A DNA stretch of 64,000 nt from Polytrichum commune (GCA_950295325.1 OX485806.1:16926001-16990000), one strand, 5' to 3'; numbered from the stretch's first letter, positions 9,123 through 21,482 are shown. A program made the numbers and translations. The notes: generated by a model from the sequence alone, not told the origin.

Positions 9123-11600
9123 GAAACAAGAAACATAGCGAGGTGTCGAGCATAGTTAGTGGTACTCGTAGGCAACCAGGAATGGCGAGCACAGCAGCTG
9201 CCACCCGCAGCAGAATGCCAGAGTTCAAAGTTTAGTCGTTATTGGTTTGTAGGTGCAGACCAGAACTGTGATGAACACGGAAAATTCTGGCCATATGTGG
9301 AACATGCTTGTTGGCAAGGACCAGTTTGTTTATACAGTGTATTTGAAATTTGAGGCAGCCAACTCTGCCCGATGCTTCCAATGACTGATTACATGTTTGG
9401 GCTATCTGGTTGTGAGAATGTGGGGTTGCCTTGTTGTGGGTATGGACCCCCAGACCCTAGAGTCTGGCGATTGGAAACCGTAATGCCCAGCAGGGCCAGT
9501 AGCCCTTGCCAAGAGCGCACAGCAATGATTACGCAACTCCTCAGACCCTAACAAAAAAACCAGTCGTGCTACTGGAATCGGTCAAAGAGAAACAGAACGC
9601 AGAGTTTCAATAATGGACAGGACCCCAGGCTCAACATACACTCTGCCAACACCTGCCCACACACACAACGAAAAGAACCTAGAAACAAAGTAAAAAGCAC
9701 AACAAATACCATGCGATGTGACACAGAGAGACTGAATGCCCGGGAGTGCGCGGTACTGGCAGGGAGGATTACGGCCGAGTCCATTCCAAGTTGCGTCGCA
9801 AACGTCGAGACTGATCTACGGTGCATGCCACCAAAATGCCTGAACCCGAAGCCAAAAAACGAGGTGCAGGGGACAACACGGCAGTATAGCATGCAAATTG
9901 GAGAGTGGGCACAGTTGAAAGAACACTCAGGGCAACCACAAGCATGCGAAACTGCCCACGTCTGGAGGAATGGTGGCAGGAAAGCTGAATAAATGCCAGC
10001 AGAATGAATTTTGTATTAAATCACAGCAGCCAAATTGGCATACCGCAGGCAGCAGGGAACTGCATGGATGCCACGATACAGAAGAGCATGTCACGGTGCA
10101 GAAGAGGTTCTCGTGAAAGGTGAATTCTAAAATGTAACCTATAACTGCAAGCACCTGAGGCTGCAGAGTTCGAATTGCGGCATCCACTGCGGCCAGCCTC
10201 CCCCGCAGCACTTCGAAGGGGCCGGCGACCAGGTCTTCTGCAGCTTCGCGTTGGATGTGCGGCGTGGACGCAGGCAAAACCTCCTCATCGTTGCGAACCA
10301 TGAACAGTAGAGCGCGTCCGAGGTCATGCGACTCGAGCTCGGCCTCGGAGTCGAACCGCAACATGAGACCTTCCAGATTGCTGCAATCTTCTTGCAGCTC
10401 CCACCTGCAATACATCTCCACAAGCGGGAGAAGTTGCATGCAGGTGGCACGCACCGCGTGTGGGGAGGGAGATGTACCGGCGGCATGCCTGCGCCACACA
10501 AGTTGCCCTGCGGGAGGAGAAGCCATGCGCAGTCCTCAATAAGCAAATACGAAATTCCAAGGAAATGTGCATTTTGCTAAACAAACACGCAAACAGGGGG
10601 GAGGAAATGGACGTACTGAGTTTGGACTCCCGAAACTCCTGGACGTGTTGCGGAGAATGCGAATAGTAACCAAAGCAAAATAGCTTGTAACCCCGCCAAT
10701 AGTCCTCCACCCTGTGCACAGAAACATGCGCATTGTGAGAAGGAAATCCTGGAATGCATTGACGTGTGGGTGCCAAAAGCAACACCGCCACAGCAAAGGT
10801 GTTGCGACCAACGGCAGGAAATTTATGCCGCAAGAGGGGGCCAAGTTCACCACATCGCGGTGAACTGTTGTGCAACAAAAAGAGAGCGGAAGCGAAGGGG
10901 CAAGGAACCCAGCAGCCGCATGCATGGTGACAATCAGAGGGCATGCGAAGAAGGACGTCGAAAACAACGATGACAACTAGAACGACCCAGCGCCACAGGC
11001 GCACGCGCCTGAAGTTACTGGCAGCACAAGGTTCTGGACAGCCTACACCATCCATCCGCCGCGGAACTGAAGCAACAAAACTTGCGAACGGAGAAACAAG
11101 AACCAAGGCCACCCAAGCTGTTACTTTGCAGCGAGCCGCACACAGGCGAGGGGAGAGACAGAGGTGGGCTGCACAGGACGCGTAGCCTGCGAAGGGGGCG
11201 CGGAAAAGTCACGGGCGCAGACCAAAGAGGCCACACAGTTTGTTACGACCCCATACAAGAGCGTGCAGGGATGGAGATTTTCTGCACCCGAAACACAAGT
11301 CCCGGAGCTCGCTGTCGATTGCTGACCCTGGCTCCATCTCTGCGAGCAGTGTCCGTGGTTTGGACAGAGCGTGCGAGAGGCTCGACAACCCTCCAAGTGT
11401 GCGGTGCCGCGGAGCATTCTGTGCGTGGGAGGCCTCAGACCCTGGGAGGGGGGGGCAGAAGACCGTGGATGAAGTCTGTCACTTTCCGGCACAAGCCGGT
11501 GCCACTATGGCCCCCGGCACAGACCTGCCCCGCTGGCATGGACGGCCTCCCTACCCGGCCGCTACCTCCCGCTTAGCCCATATCCCAAACCGGTCCGGCC
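9123..11600 (-). other. Leader region upstream of the transposase gene
   Basis: GC-rich DNA whose minus (sense) strand is T/G-rich, mirroring the left leader of the element. It is probably the promoter, 5' leader and intron(s) of the transposase gene. Apart from the candidate exon at 10,155-10,526, no recognisable coding segment was found. Confidence 0.4.
10155..10526 (-). CDS. Candidate upstream coding exon of the transposon (unknown domain)
   Basis: A 124-codon open stretch begins MASPPAGQLVW and stays open to a CAG|GTGCTT donor-like site. It has a normal, acid-rich composition (for example LRFDSEAELESHDLGRAL and QREAAEDLVAGPFEVLRGRL), unlike the Cys-rich shadow frames around it. It lies on the transposase strand, 1.03 kb upstream of the transposase frame, so it may be the real 5' exon of that transcript. 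It could also be a separate small gene, or chance. No family was recognised. Joining to the downstream frame needs a matching splice phase, which was not proven. Confidence 0.35.
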
Positions 11601-11631
11601 ACAACACCCCCTTGGTGCGGGGGTGCCTTTA

Positions 11632-13526
11632 GATTGGTTGTGCAAAAAATATATGCTGATTTTTATGAAGATAATGAACGAGCTCCATGATAATAATACG
11701 TGGATAGGCTTGACTGAGCAGGTACATCCATCCTTTCAGCATTGTGTGATTGGTACTCACAAGTCAAAATAAAAATGCCCACTGAGTGTGAGGAGGGCTT
11801 GAGTATGAAGAATGTTCTTTTGACATGCATTTTTAACACAATTGGAGTGTATAATTTCCTCCCGGTTGTCTACTTTGACGTGTACAAAGAGACTAAGATT
11901 TGATTGATTGATTTGGTTGCAGTTGAGCATGTGATGAGGAGCAAAAGATTCCGGGTTTATTTCATCGGTTGGCATGGCAAATGTTGCCTATATCAATTGT
12001 GCTTGAGGCAAAGAGATACTAGTAGAAAGCAAAATTGATGATGTAGTCACAAAATTTGAACAATCTCATGTATACAAATTTGTAGTGGCCTTAACAATGA
12101 GACTTGCTCTAAATTGTGAATTTTCTTTCCATCATGTTGCTGCACGAATCGGCCAATTATGGTACAATATTTCTCTACTTGGAGCACACTTTGTAATGAA
12201 TGACTGTAAGGTCAGTTGCAACACTACAAATCTATAAACCCCCCCAAAAACAAATTACAAGGAATGACAAATAATGTTGGGTTAACATTAAGTGTCGGTG
12301 ACACTATACCACAGTTTACAATTAGTATTGAGCAAGACAATTAGAATCGGTGAACTAAATATCATATTTAGTTTAGCTTCCTGCAACACACAGTAGTTTG
12401 GTTGTGACTCTGTTAAGCTGCACAATCATGGAGCACATGAAATCATGTGATCAATTTCGAGTAAGTAGATCGATTGGGTGGGATAAGCGGAGGCTAGGTT
12501 TTCCTGAGCTATAGCAGTTTTTAAAGCCATTGATGTAATTAAGTAGCCCACCTTTACACAAACCACTCTTGAGGCTCGCTTGAAGCTTGTTCAATGCATG
12601 CTCTGCATGTTCAATGCACATTGAATGCTCTTAATCATATCAAGTAACTCATTCTGCCATCCCATGCACGAACGATTGAATTTGTCAAGGAATTGTATCT
12701 TGATGACAATTTGTACTTCTGCTACGGCATTGAGTCCTCGGAGGTCATGTTGACTCCAAAGTTGCGCCATTCGGTGCTAAGAAGCTGGTGCAATTTCATT
12801 TCTCTTCTCATTATGCAGTTTTACACAATCCTCTGATGACTATAATATTGTGCAATCATTCTTGATTCATGGATGAAAACATCAGATTTTGAGTTGTTGC
12901 AAAAGAATTGTTGTTTGTTGTTGAATTGTTTTGAAAATTAGGGTTTTTGTAATTCAGTCTGAATCTGCACTAGTTGGGGCATCCCATGGTTATATTTCTT
13001 AGGGCTCACATCAATGAACACACATTGTTTGGTAGTGTTATGAACCGAGATGCATTGCTAAAAAATAAACCATATCGACAACATCTCATTACATAGCTAG
13101 ATTCTAGAATCCAAGATGTGGCTTCTAAATATGTGCCAGATATATGAATTGAAAGTAGCTAACAACAAAAACACACTCTAGGATCTGAAGATTTGTTGTG
13201 TAATGCTTCAACATGTAATACAATTGATTTCTATGTGATAACATAAATCTTTCACTGCGGAAGTAAAGACAAGATAAAAAAAATTATATGGAACACATTT
13301 TGTAGATTGAAGCATGAAGACTTCATTACATAATTCGCAATCAGCCTTATGATTGTGCACCATTTAAAGAGATAGGGTTTATAGAAGGAAGTGAAGATGG
13401 TCTTTGATTCAATTATAACTGTAATAAATGAATTTAACATGTATTGAGTACCTTGCAATATAAACCGTTTTCATTTGTTACAATTACTTTTGTTAAAATT
13501 GGGTTGAATCTATGAGTCTTCCCCTC
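11632..13526. other. AT-rich intergenic DNA, no gene seen
   Basis: Downstream flank of the Harbinger element. ORFs are short and unsupported, and no clear repeat or RNA gene was recognised. Confidence 0.45.
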
Positions 13527-13534
13527 CCACCGAC

Positions 13535-13948
13535 CACGGGGAGGTCACTCCATTATAAAGCTGAACAACCACATGCAAACATTTTACATGTAAAAAAAAT
13601 CCTACTTTTTACATAAAGCATCACCAAAAAAATTATCAATTTTTTTCATGTCATTGAATAGATATATACATTACCTATTACATAGTAAAAAATGATAACT
13701 AAATTTGATGATTTTTTAAAATAAAACATACCGTTTCTAACTAGAATGACGCACGGATTAAACTAAAAACATTACTACAAATAATGAAGATGACTAAAAA
13801 TTTCAAAAAAATATACAAAAGATACTATCAATGGTTATGAAAAACTATCATAAATTTCTAAATTATTTATGTCATGTAATATAGGGGTAGCAAACTTTGT
13901 TCGCACGTGGTGTTCAACTTGACAATATAATGGAGTGACCTCCCCGTG
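13535..13948. mobile_element. Foldback MITE, 414 bp, 8-bp flanking repeats
   Basis: Termini are inverted repeats starting CACGGGGAGGTCACTCCATT on the left, with the same sequence on the opposite strand at the right. Flanks are CCACCGAC (13,527-13,534) and CCACCAAC (13,949-13,956), matching at 7 of 8 bases. An 8-bp duplication points to hAT-type integration. The interior is AT-rich and has no coding capacity. Confidence 0.65.
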
Positions 13949-14059
13949 CCACCAACTTAGGCCTTTGGGCTCTAATGGCTCGTTTGGGTTTGCATTTGGG
14001 TTTAAGGATTCTACAAATTGGAGGCTTTTGGAGCACACGTCAAGACTGTTCAATTTTCT

Positions 14060-14260
14060 CTCCAAATTGTGGCTCAGTTATTGTGCTCTTGTCTTTGTTT
14101 ATTTGAAGAAATCATTGAATTACATCCTATGAATGAAAAATCATTCAATGATTTTTTTGATTGGAAAGTGAAAATGTATTGTGTATTTAATAAGGGCCTA
14201 TTAGTTTCATGATTTGTATGTTTGTATGTGTAGTGGAAGCATTTATCATATTAAACTAAA
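14060..14260 (+). repeat. Dispersed repeat, second copy near 20,700-20,870
   Basis: Shared landmarks in the same order in both copies are a CTACATC-TATG-ATG-AAA block, TTCAATGA, a GTGAAA-TG block, AAGGCCTATT-or AAGGGCCTATT-like text and GTAGTGGA-GCATTTAT. Divergence is substantial. The element type is unknown. Confidence 0.5.
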
Positions 14261-14281
14261 AACAATAGTATAAACATGATT

Positions 14282-14415
14282 CCATTTCCTAGCCTACCAT
14301 TAGTATGGATACATTTGTTTTTCTCTATAACTTCTCATAGATGGGGGGGGGGTTATTATCATAGTGACCAACGCATGTCATTTAGGTTTCCAATGAAGAG
14401 TCCAACCCTCGGGAC
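14282..14415 (+). repeat. Dispersed repeat, inverted copy at 37,080-37,215
   Basis: The segment contains GGTTTCCAATGAAGAGTCCA near 14,390. The 37-kb copy carries its reverse complement (TGGACTCTTCATTGGAAACC), with similarity continuing across a G run and a CTTCTCATA block. The two copies lie in opposite orientation about 23 kb apart. Confidence 0.6.
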
Positions 14416-14419
14416 AATA

Positions 14420-15892
14420 TTGAGCCCCTTCGACCTTTGGAGGCCTTCTTTTTGTTGGGAAAATCCACTCATTGCTTTGTCATGTGGCCAAGTTGACGCC
14501 GCTCTTAAAATATACAATCCTTAAGTTCCAACAATTGATGAATATATCTCTATCATAGAGAAAAACATATTTTTATATTATATTTAAAGTTGCTAAAACC
14601 CTGAAGCATTTAGGGATTGAAGGTTGAATGTCAAATCAATTTCATTTCATTATCCACCACTCGACAAACGACACGCAAGGATTTCCACCTTCCCATATTA
14701 GAGCTATATTGCACAAATTTCAAGCGATTTTTTTTTCTAGTTGAATCATCTTATTTTCACCGTTTTCTACACATCTACCTCATGTCCAAATATCTCCGTA
14801 GACACTGCTGTGAAATGAATTTGATTCAAATGGTATGACATAGCACTACTCAAAGACGTGGGCCATCTGAATGTGACAGTGGGATATTGGGAGTTCAATC
14901 TGATCCTGAAGGGGGGCCACACATGATGGAAAATTGTCAGTTCCCCCACTGATGCCACCATCCCCGAAATCCGGCCACTATTTTTAAAGTTGATTCCTTG
15001 TTAGACTGGCAGTCAAGAACGGGGGTTCGCCTCCCCACCAAACTGCCATCTCTTCAAAAATGATGGAGGAAAAACACAACCCACCATTTTGGGAGCCAAT
15101 AAGAATGCAATCTCATGTTGTGCACAACCAAAAGTAACATGTTGGTGTATGTATCTGTTACGTAGTCAACTTTGAGGTGGGGTGGGTGGGCGCCGGCAAC
15201 TAAGTTTCTCACATCTTATCAATACTCCAAAGAAGTCTCATGTAACTCCATAAGTCACATGTCATCAAACTAACGGAAAAAACCAACGGCTCGATTCACA
15301 CATACACATATAGTGTGACCACAAATTAAAAACCACTCCGGTCCGAGACGGCTTGAGGTGAAAGGACCCTCCGATCCTGGACACGTGGTGGCCTCCACTT
15401 GAATCGCTATGCGCAATTGTATTTTCAAACATCCCACTGTTATATTTCGAGGGCGGGCGGGTGGGCCCACGGAATGAGAGCTTTGCACACTTGAGTGATG
15501 AAGTTTTCATATAGCCATTTTGAGGACATACTAAAATCAATCCGGTTGTTGTAAAGGCGCCAGCTGTGAGTTGGGCAGGTCCAGGCTGCTTATGCTATTC
15601 CAAGGCAACTGAAACAGTCGAGCATTGAACTTAATTACGATCGCTCCCAAGCAACCAACCAAGCAAGCAACGGTAATTAATAAACAAATGCAAGGAATGT
15701 GTCAGCAAAAGCCTCAGCAGCAAAGCAAAGCAAAGCAAAGCAAAGAAAGGCGGGGATGGAGGGTAACTTCGTTGTATATAACTTACCGATTGGAGCACCA
15801 GCAGCTGGTTGAAGAAGAAGAAGGGGCTCGCATATAATAAGGAGAGTCAAAGGGGGGGCCTATATTTGGGCTCATGAATCTTTCCTTGCAAA
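14420..15892. other. Intergenic DNA
   Basis: No gene recognised. Towards the right end (15,700-15,840) there is a short AAAGC tandem run and a purine-rich stretch (GAAGAAGAAGAAGG). These could belong to a promoter or 5' leader of the ORF at 15,893. Confidence 0.35.
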
Positions 15893-16201
15893 GTGTGCAT
15901 GGAGAACGGTGGGCCACCTGGATCTCCCGGGAAGATGCAAAGGACCTTGACAACCGAGTTTAAGGAAGGCCGGAGCCTATTCTCGGCAGATTCAAAGGGC
16001 TCAATGTCAATGTCCAACGTGGATATATCCGGTAACCTCTCACCGGCTGGGTCCCATTTCTCCTCACCGGGTCCAATTAATCAATGGAAAACCCCGCCAC
16101 TAGTTATGGCCCGCTCACTCACACAGGTCGCAAGTCGTCCGTCGCAAAGTCGCTTGAGACCAATCCGATCCGTGGTGCCACTCGTAATGCATCATGAGTG
16201 A
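15893..16201 (+). CDS. Candidate small or partial coding exon, unknown function
   Basis: A 102-codon frame begins MCMENGGPPGSPGKMQRTLT and is rich in Ser, Gly and Pro. Its codon composition is more gene-like than the surrounding AT-rich DNA. No domain is recognised. A donor-like CCG|GTAACC near 16,032 would truncate it as a first exon, but no following exon was identified. The frame ends in a GTGA microsatellite. It could be a gene remnant or chance. Confidence 0.25.
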   Translation: MCMENGGPPGSPGKMQRTLTTEFKEGRSLFSADSKGSMSMSNVDISGNLSPAGSHFSSPGPINQWKTPPLVMARSLTQVASRPSQSRLRPIRSVVPLVMHHE

Positions 16202-16228
16202 GTGAGTGAGTGAGTGAGTGAGTGAGTG
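16195..16228. repeat. (GTGA)n microsatellite
   Basis: About eight tandem GTGA units directly after the preceding open frame. Confidence 0.9.
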
Positions 16229-16229
16229 T

Positions 16230-19200
16230 ATACGAGAATTCATTGTTACCTATTACATTCAATCATGCTTAAGTAGTTCAAATACGGATGAATACTCGTG
16301 AAAAGTGAACATGCATTGACTACGATAGTACCGTATCAAATGAGAATTAAAAATGGCATATTAATATAATGGTGAGTCACGTACATTATAACCTCGATGC
16401 TAATGAGGGTTTTCTAGGTTTTATCTACTTCCAAGTTCACTACGTGCTTCATGACGTTGGTTTACATGTTTTCGGTTTCATTTCAGGGATGAATTCCGAT
16501 CGATTGCTTGTATACTGAGGGAAAGTGAACACGTGTATAGAGTTTTGGGCCTTCAAGGAGAAGTGCACTCAATATCATGGGATTTGTGGACGCACGGCTT
16601 TCGAAAAAGAAAGGGTAATTTTTTATTTTTTTTAACTGGGCGGGACTGGCAGCAGTTGTTGGTCAAGATCAGAAAAATTAAATGAAAATGTGGTGGGGCT
16701 ACCCAACGGTGCCAGATCGCAAGCCCCGGTCTTGAGACCCAAAATTAAAGACACATGCCGCTTGCCATTTGTTTGATTAATCTTCCCCTTGCATATTGAG
16801 ACGCAAAATTGTCATCTCAAGTGTCCCAATGTGCTACTCTATATGTCATAATGATGGTATTTAGGCCCTTTGTAAAATAGTGTATGTGGCACTAGACATC
16901 ATAAATGGCATAGCTTAGGTACGTGTGAGGTGGAAGTACATTCTCGTGCTTTTGTAACCAGATTAGGGCGAAGACTTTCTTGGATAAGGAAGAGTGCTTT
17001 GAACAATTTCCCTACCGTTGAATGTTGACTTACAATATGGTGGTTTCTATACATTTCTAGTCAGATTACGATTTACGTGGGGGCAGAACTACTCATGAAC
17101 TCAAATTGACGGAGGTTAAATATGTGTTTCCGAAAACAAACAAACAAAAAACAACTGTCTCATGGGTCCCAACTCGAACTGAAAGTACAAATGCAACTTT
17201 AAGTACCCACTTGCATGGCATTTGGGAGCACTTAGGGTGGAATAAAAACTATCGCAAAGGCATATGCCATCGACACATCACCATAGTTTGTTAATGCCAT
17301 CAAGACTTCGACTCATCCTAGTCATGTCGGAGTAGGTGTACTTAGTTTTGTCCTTGTTAAATTCCAAACACTATTGAATAATCATATACTTAATGCACCA
17401 GAACTGGTAAGGTGTGTGGGCCTTATTATACCCACTCTTCCTAATTGGGCACCTGTATTATTATAGGATCACAAGTTGTCCTTGTGGTACTGGGCCTTAT
17501 ATACCCACTCTTCCCGATTGGGCACCTATGTTATTATAGACTCACAACTTGTCCTATTAGTCCTAGGAATAAACAACTTAAAGACATGTGTTATGTTAAG
17601 CCTTGTAACATTCTACAATAGGGTGTACATACTATATGGGGGTCCAAACGCATGTATCTCTAGAAGCGTATGAATCCTAGGCAATCGACCTACGCCACAT
17701 GAGATTTGTCTTATGTAATTAAAGCATTTACAAACCAACACAATGGTAGATTTGCATTATTCTTTCATCCATGGGGGACGATTGCATAGGGCTCGTATGT
17801 TAGTAGTGTATCTAGCGATGCCCGAATAATATCACTTTATTCCTAACAATCATCAAGTCTTGTCTCAACATGTGCAAGTTCACGTCAGTGCCGCAACATG
17901 TGTACGATGAGTGGAGGCATGATCCACGATTCTCATTGATTGGTACTATAGAGGAACAATATTATGACCAAGTTTGTACTCGGAACCTGACAATTGTTTC
18001 ATGTTGAAGAATGTTATGGGATCGACCTATGGGATCGACCTATGTGCTCAACAGATATGAAGACTATTATAGGTTCATTTACTTGGAACATGTTTGGGCG
18101 AGACTTACTCAATTTGTATGTGTCATGAGCTTTGAAAGTATGTCTTTCTTATAATGTTAATAACATGCAAACATGACCCCAACTAGAAACGTACAAGGTC
18201 ACAGTGAATAATACTTGCGGTCTTATTAAGTATGATACTTCCATTTGGTTATAGCCTGATGCATGAACTGAAGATTCATGTGTCTACGAAATCCCATTCA
18301 TTGTGGATGCACGTGCTAGAACAAACATTGGACTCCATTGAACCGATTTGGGGTCCTTGATGACATTTCCAGAGTCAAAATGTCTATGATGTCCCGTCAA
18401 GTGAGTTGAGATTGATTTGTCCCAATGAACTAATACTTTATATCCAATCATAGCCACATGCCTAGCTTGAAACTCGTAACAATAAGACTACATTGTACTC
18501 GCATGGGGAATTGGGATAGTTCACATTAGCCATGGCTCTTTAAAAGACCATGGTACCTTGCTTTTTGAATGAGACATTTTTTTAGAGAAGTCCATCAAGT
18601 ATAACTCAAATTTTTTGGGGGGCACGAGGCCTTAGTGTAGACCCAAATTCCCTCCACAAATTCCGTCATGTCTACCTTCAAGAGCTGACCCATAAAATTT
18701 CCCTACAATTATGGTCAACATTATCCATGTTTACTATGTGGGATTCCGTGTAGGTTATTCATCCACTGAATATGTTACGGGTTGTGGTCCGAAACTACCC
18801 TCATGTAAAGACAAAGTGAGGGCCCATGATACTCTTAAGCAATGAGATTTCAAGGACTCTCTAGAGCCATGGCCTAATGGCTTTCATGTAAACATGCCCT
18901 TAATTGCACATTCAAGGATCTTTGAACAAATTATGAATGGTTTGAGGAATGCTAATTACAATTAACCTCATGAGTTGTGTGTGTGCGCGCGCGCATGCAA
19001 TGCAAAATGTGGCCCATGTTCTTATGTAAATTATATAAATTAGCGTGTGTTACTATTTTGTGATAATTTTATATTAAATTCACAATATCAATAATTTACT
19101 AATAGAATAGTTTAGAAAGAACACTCATTTTCACTGAGTTTGGAATTAGTGTGACCCACTAAGCATGGTAAGTTACACTAATTACCAACGCAAACTAATG

Positions 19201-19529
19201 GCGATATTTGGTGTGTGGTATAATGTAAACTTTAACTTTCACACTGGGCGATTGACATGCTAAGTGGCACCAAAGGAAGACATGTTACAATGTGATAAAT
19301 TAAGGTAGATGATGCTAAAACCATCTCTTAAGCATTAGGTGTATCTGTACTTTTTAGATCGCTAGATTTTTTGCATTCACAATTGCAAGTGGATCCCGAC
19401 ACACCAAAGTATGACTTATGCGATGTATGTGTGCAAAAGATACAAGGGGTCAAAGTTGTTTTTGGTAGATGGCTCAAAACTGACATGGAAATAAGATGTT
19501 AAGGTGGTGGATATATATATATATCAAAC
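16230..19529. other. Gene-free AT-rich DNA
   Basis: No supported coding region. It contains the duplicated unit at 17,417-17,553, a short GTGTGTGTGCGCGCGCGC run near 18,976 and an AT-dinucleotide run at about 19,511-19,524. Confidence 0.45.
17417..17553. repeat. Two tandem copies of a ~63-bp unit
   Basis: Copy 1 (17,417-17,481) and copy 2 (17,491-17,553) both run GGGCCTTAT, TACCCACTCTTCC, GATTGGGCACCT or AATTGGGCACCT, TTATTATAG, CACAA-TTGTCC. A related block occurs near 30,405-30,475, so the unit probably derives from a wider dispersed family. Confidence 0.75.
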
Positions 19530-19532
19530 TTA

Positions 19533-20026
19533 GGGCCACTTCACACACGAGCCAAGAGTTGTGACCGTGAAATTATAAGAGTCCAAAAGAAGTGTCTAAA
19601 CGTTGTCCCAAGACACTTCCAAAATCATGTAGTGTGGTCACAGGCCCTCAAGTGTAGTGTGAAGGCATATGTGACGGGGTCCTCAACCAAATGCCATATC
19701 AATGAACTTGTATTCATGCGGGGTCCTCACACAATTCAAGATATAATAAATCAATTTTTTTGAGATTCTGGAGTGCCATGGTCTCCCGGTTTTGTGTTTG
19801 GCCTACCTCCAAGAGGTGGTTTTTGAAAATAGTCCAAGTGACCATGAAACATGATCCATTTGATGCCATGTAGGACTCCATGTAGATTTTACATCTATCT
19901 TGCATTCACTTAGTTGGTCCCTCAAGCTTAGTGTGAAGTGAATTGGGATTGGCTCCGCCTTTTCCACCAATGAGAGTACTTGAAGTGCTATGGACTTAGG
20001 CCTCAATCTCGTGTGTGAACTGGCCC
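19533..20026. mobile_element. Tourist-like MITE, 494 bp, TTA duplication
   Basis: The left terminus GGGCCACTTCACACACGAG pairs with the right terminus CTCGTGTGTGAACTGGCCC with one mismatch. Both flanks are TTA (19,530-19,532 and 20,027-20,029). No coding capacity. This is the standard structure of a non-autonomous PIF/Harbinger element. Confidence 0.85.
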
Positions 20027-20395
20027 TTAATAAGCACTCGTAGTGCAAGGTTTCAAGTACTCACATTTAATTATATTTGGACAAACCACTTAGATGTAGG
20101 TTGCTTGCGCACTACATTCTAGATAATAGTGGGTTGGAGGTGTTTTCACGTAGTTAAACAAAAGCAATCAACCAACCACATCCTAGTGGTCTACTAGAAT
20201 ATGGTTGCTAGACTTTCATGCGTCACTAAGAGCAAGCCCAATTGTTCTTGGATCTACATCTGCATCCGGGAACGAAAAGTGGCCTCTGTCCAAGATGTTG
20301 ATTTAGACCTAGGCAAAATTGTCACTTATTGTGCATTGCCTTCGATGCTATCTCTTGAATTTCGTCTAAAATGATCTGTAGTTTTTCTAACATCG

Positions 20396-20580
20396 TGAAC
20401 TTCAACTGATTATTTCTCAAACTCATTTGGTTCATTTGTAGCTGGTACATATCTTGAAGTCTCAAACCTTAACCAATAATCTCTCAAACTCATCCAATTC
20501 ATCTGTAATTGGTAATTAACCTGAAGTCTCAAACCTCAACTAATTATTTCTCAAACTCATTTGGTTCATCTGTAACTAGT
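20396..20580 (+). repeat. Three tandem copies of an internal hAT-MITE segment
   Basis: A ~50-65-bp unit containing TCTCAAACTCAT and TTCATTTGTA or TTCATCTGTAA repeats three times. It matches the inner part of the ACCGGTT MITE family found whole elsewhere in the window, so this is a degraded, tandemly expanded fragment. Confidence 0.6.
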
Positions 20581-20955
20581 CCATACTAGTGAAAAGAAGT
20601 ATGTCAAAAGTTTAAATAATTTTAGTCTTATTATATGTATCCCTCCTTGGATATCTCTCACATATGTAGGGAGGCTCAACATGTTGTCCTTACTTTTCAC
20701 CCGTCTCCTCCATGTGTTTTTATGGTCAAATTATTGTGAGCTACATCTTATGGATGGAAATTTGTTCAATGACTTTCTCATTGGAACGTGAAAGTGGGTA
20801 GTATATGCAATAAAGGCCTATTTACTTCACGGTTTATATCTTGTGTATGTAGTGGATGCATTTATTCATGTAGGATACGAAACCAAATCTTAAATCCACA
20901 CCTAACTATATAACACTCAACTATACATGTCCAAATTATTGGTGTGTTCAATTTA

Positions 20956-21303
20956 GGGCCGGCTCACATGGGGTCCCAAGTCCCAACACGGAGGCAAAGT
21001 CCCAACTTTTCAACCTCACAAAACCATTTAAATATGGTTAATTATCCTTAAAGTCAAATCTTCATTTCTATGCAAAAAGATTCACAGGACTTGTCTTGGG
21101 AGTTGGGTCTAGCTTTTTGCTCAACCCAATTCTCAACACAAGTCCCTCACCTCACCTCTAAAAAGTGTTGCCATGTAGGCATCCATGTCATACTTGGGAC
21201 TTGGGACCCTATGTGAAGTGGTAAGTCCCAACTTCCATGCTCTCAACAACTAGGATTGCATGGATTGACCTCACGTGACTTGCGACCCTCTGTGAACCGG
21301 TCC
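20956..21303. mobile_element. Tourist-like MITE, 348 bp, TTA duplication
   Basis: Left end GGGCCGGCTCACATGGGGTC; right end in reverse complement GGACCGGTTCACAGAGGGTC. Flanks are TTA at 20,953-20,955 and 21,304-21,306. Non-coding. The termini differ from those of the element at 19,533, so it is a different family. Confidence 0.85.
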
Positions 21304-21482
21304 TTAGACTCATCTACCTTACCTTTTCTTCACACATTTCCTTCTCATGCATACAGAAGAAGAAAAAAGACCACGTGTAATATTCACTATTATTGATATA
21401 TAATAATTTATAATCATTGTTATCAATATACAAAGAACAATTTACTTGTAATCCCTTGTGCAATTACAAAATATGTTAGTAC

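Larger units (their letters stand above)
3626..11628. mobile_element. PIF/Harbinger DNA transposon, 8.0 kb, two genes
   Basis: A visibly GC-rich block starts after TTA at 3,623-3,625 and ends before TTA at 11,629-11,631, the 3-bp duplication typical of PIF/Harbinger. The left terminus is a G run followed by CGCACCAGGGGTGT. The reverse complement of the right terminus is AGGCACCCCCGCACCAAGG followed by GGGTGT, so the inverted repeats share GCACCA-GGGG-TGT. The element holds the two genes expected for the superfamily: a Myb/SANT-like protein (+, to 7,397) and a DDE_Tnp_4/HARBI1-like transposase (-, to 7,374), convergent and overlapping by 24 bases. Long T/G-rich (sense-strand) leaders lie between each end and its gene. 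The sharp composition change against AT-rich flanks and the recognisable ends suggest a fairly recent insertion, though the Myb frame contains a stop. Confidence 0.85.

Noticed and set aside
10324-11112. 262-codon minus-strand frame overlapping the candidate exon
   Set aside because: It overlaps the better-composed 10,155-10,526 frame and is rich in Cys, Phe and Val, as expected for T/G-rich non-coding DNA.
17417-17553. Possible CRISPR-like or satellite array
   Set aside because: Only two copies, unequal spacing, and related dispersed copies elsewhere in a eukaryotic setting.
19511-19524. AT-dinucleotide run as a TATA-type promoter
   Set aside because: A short microsatellite next to a MITE with no gene downstream.
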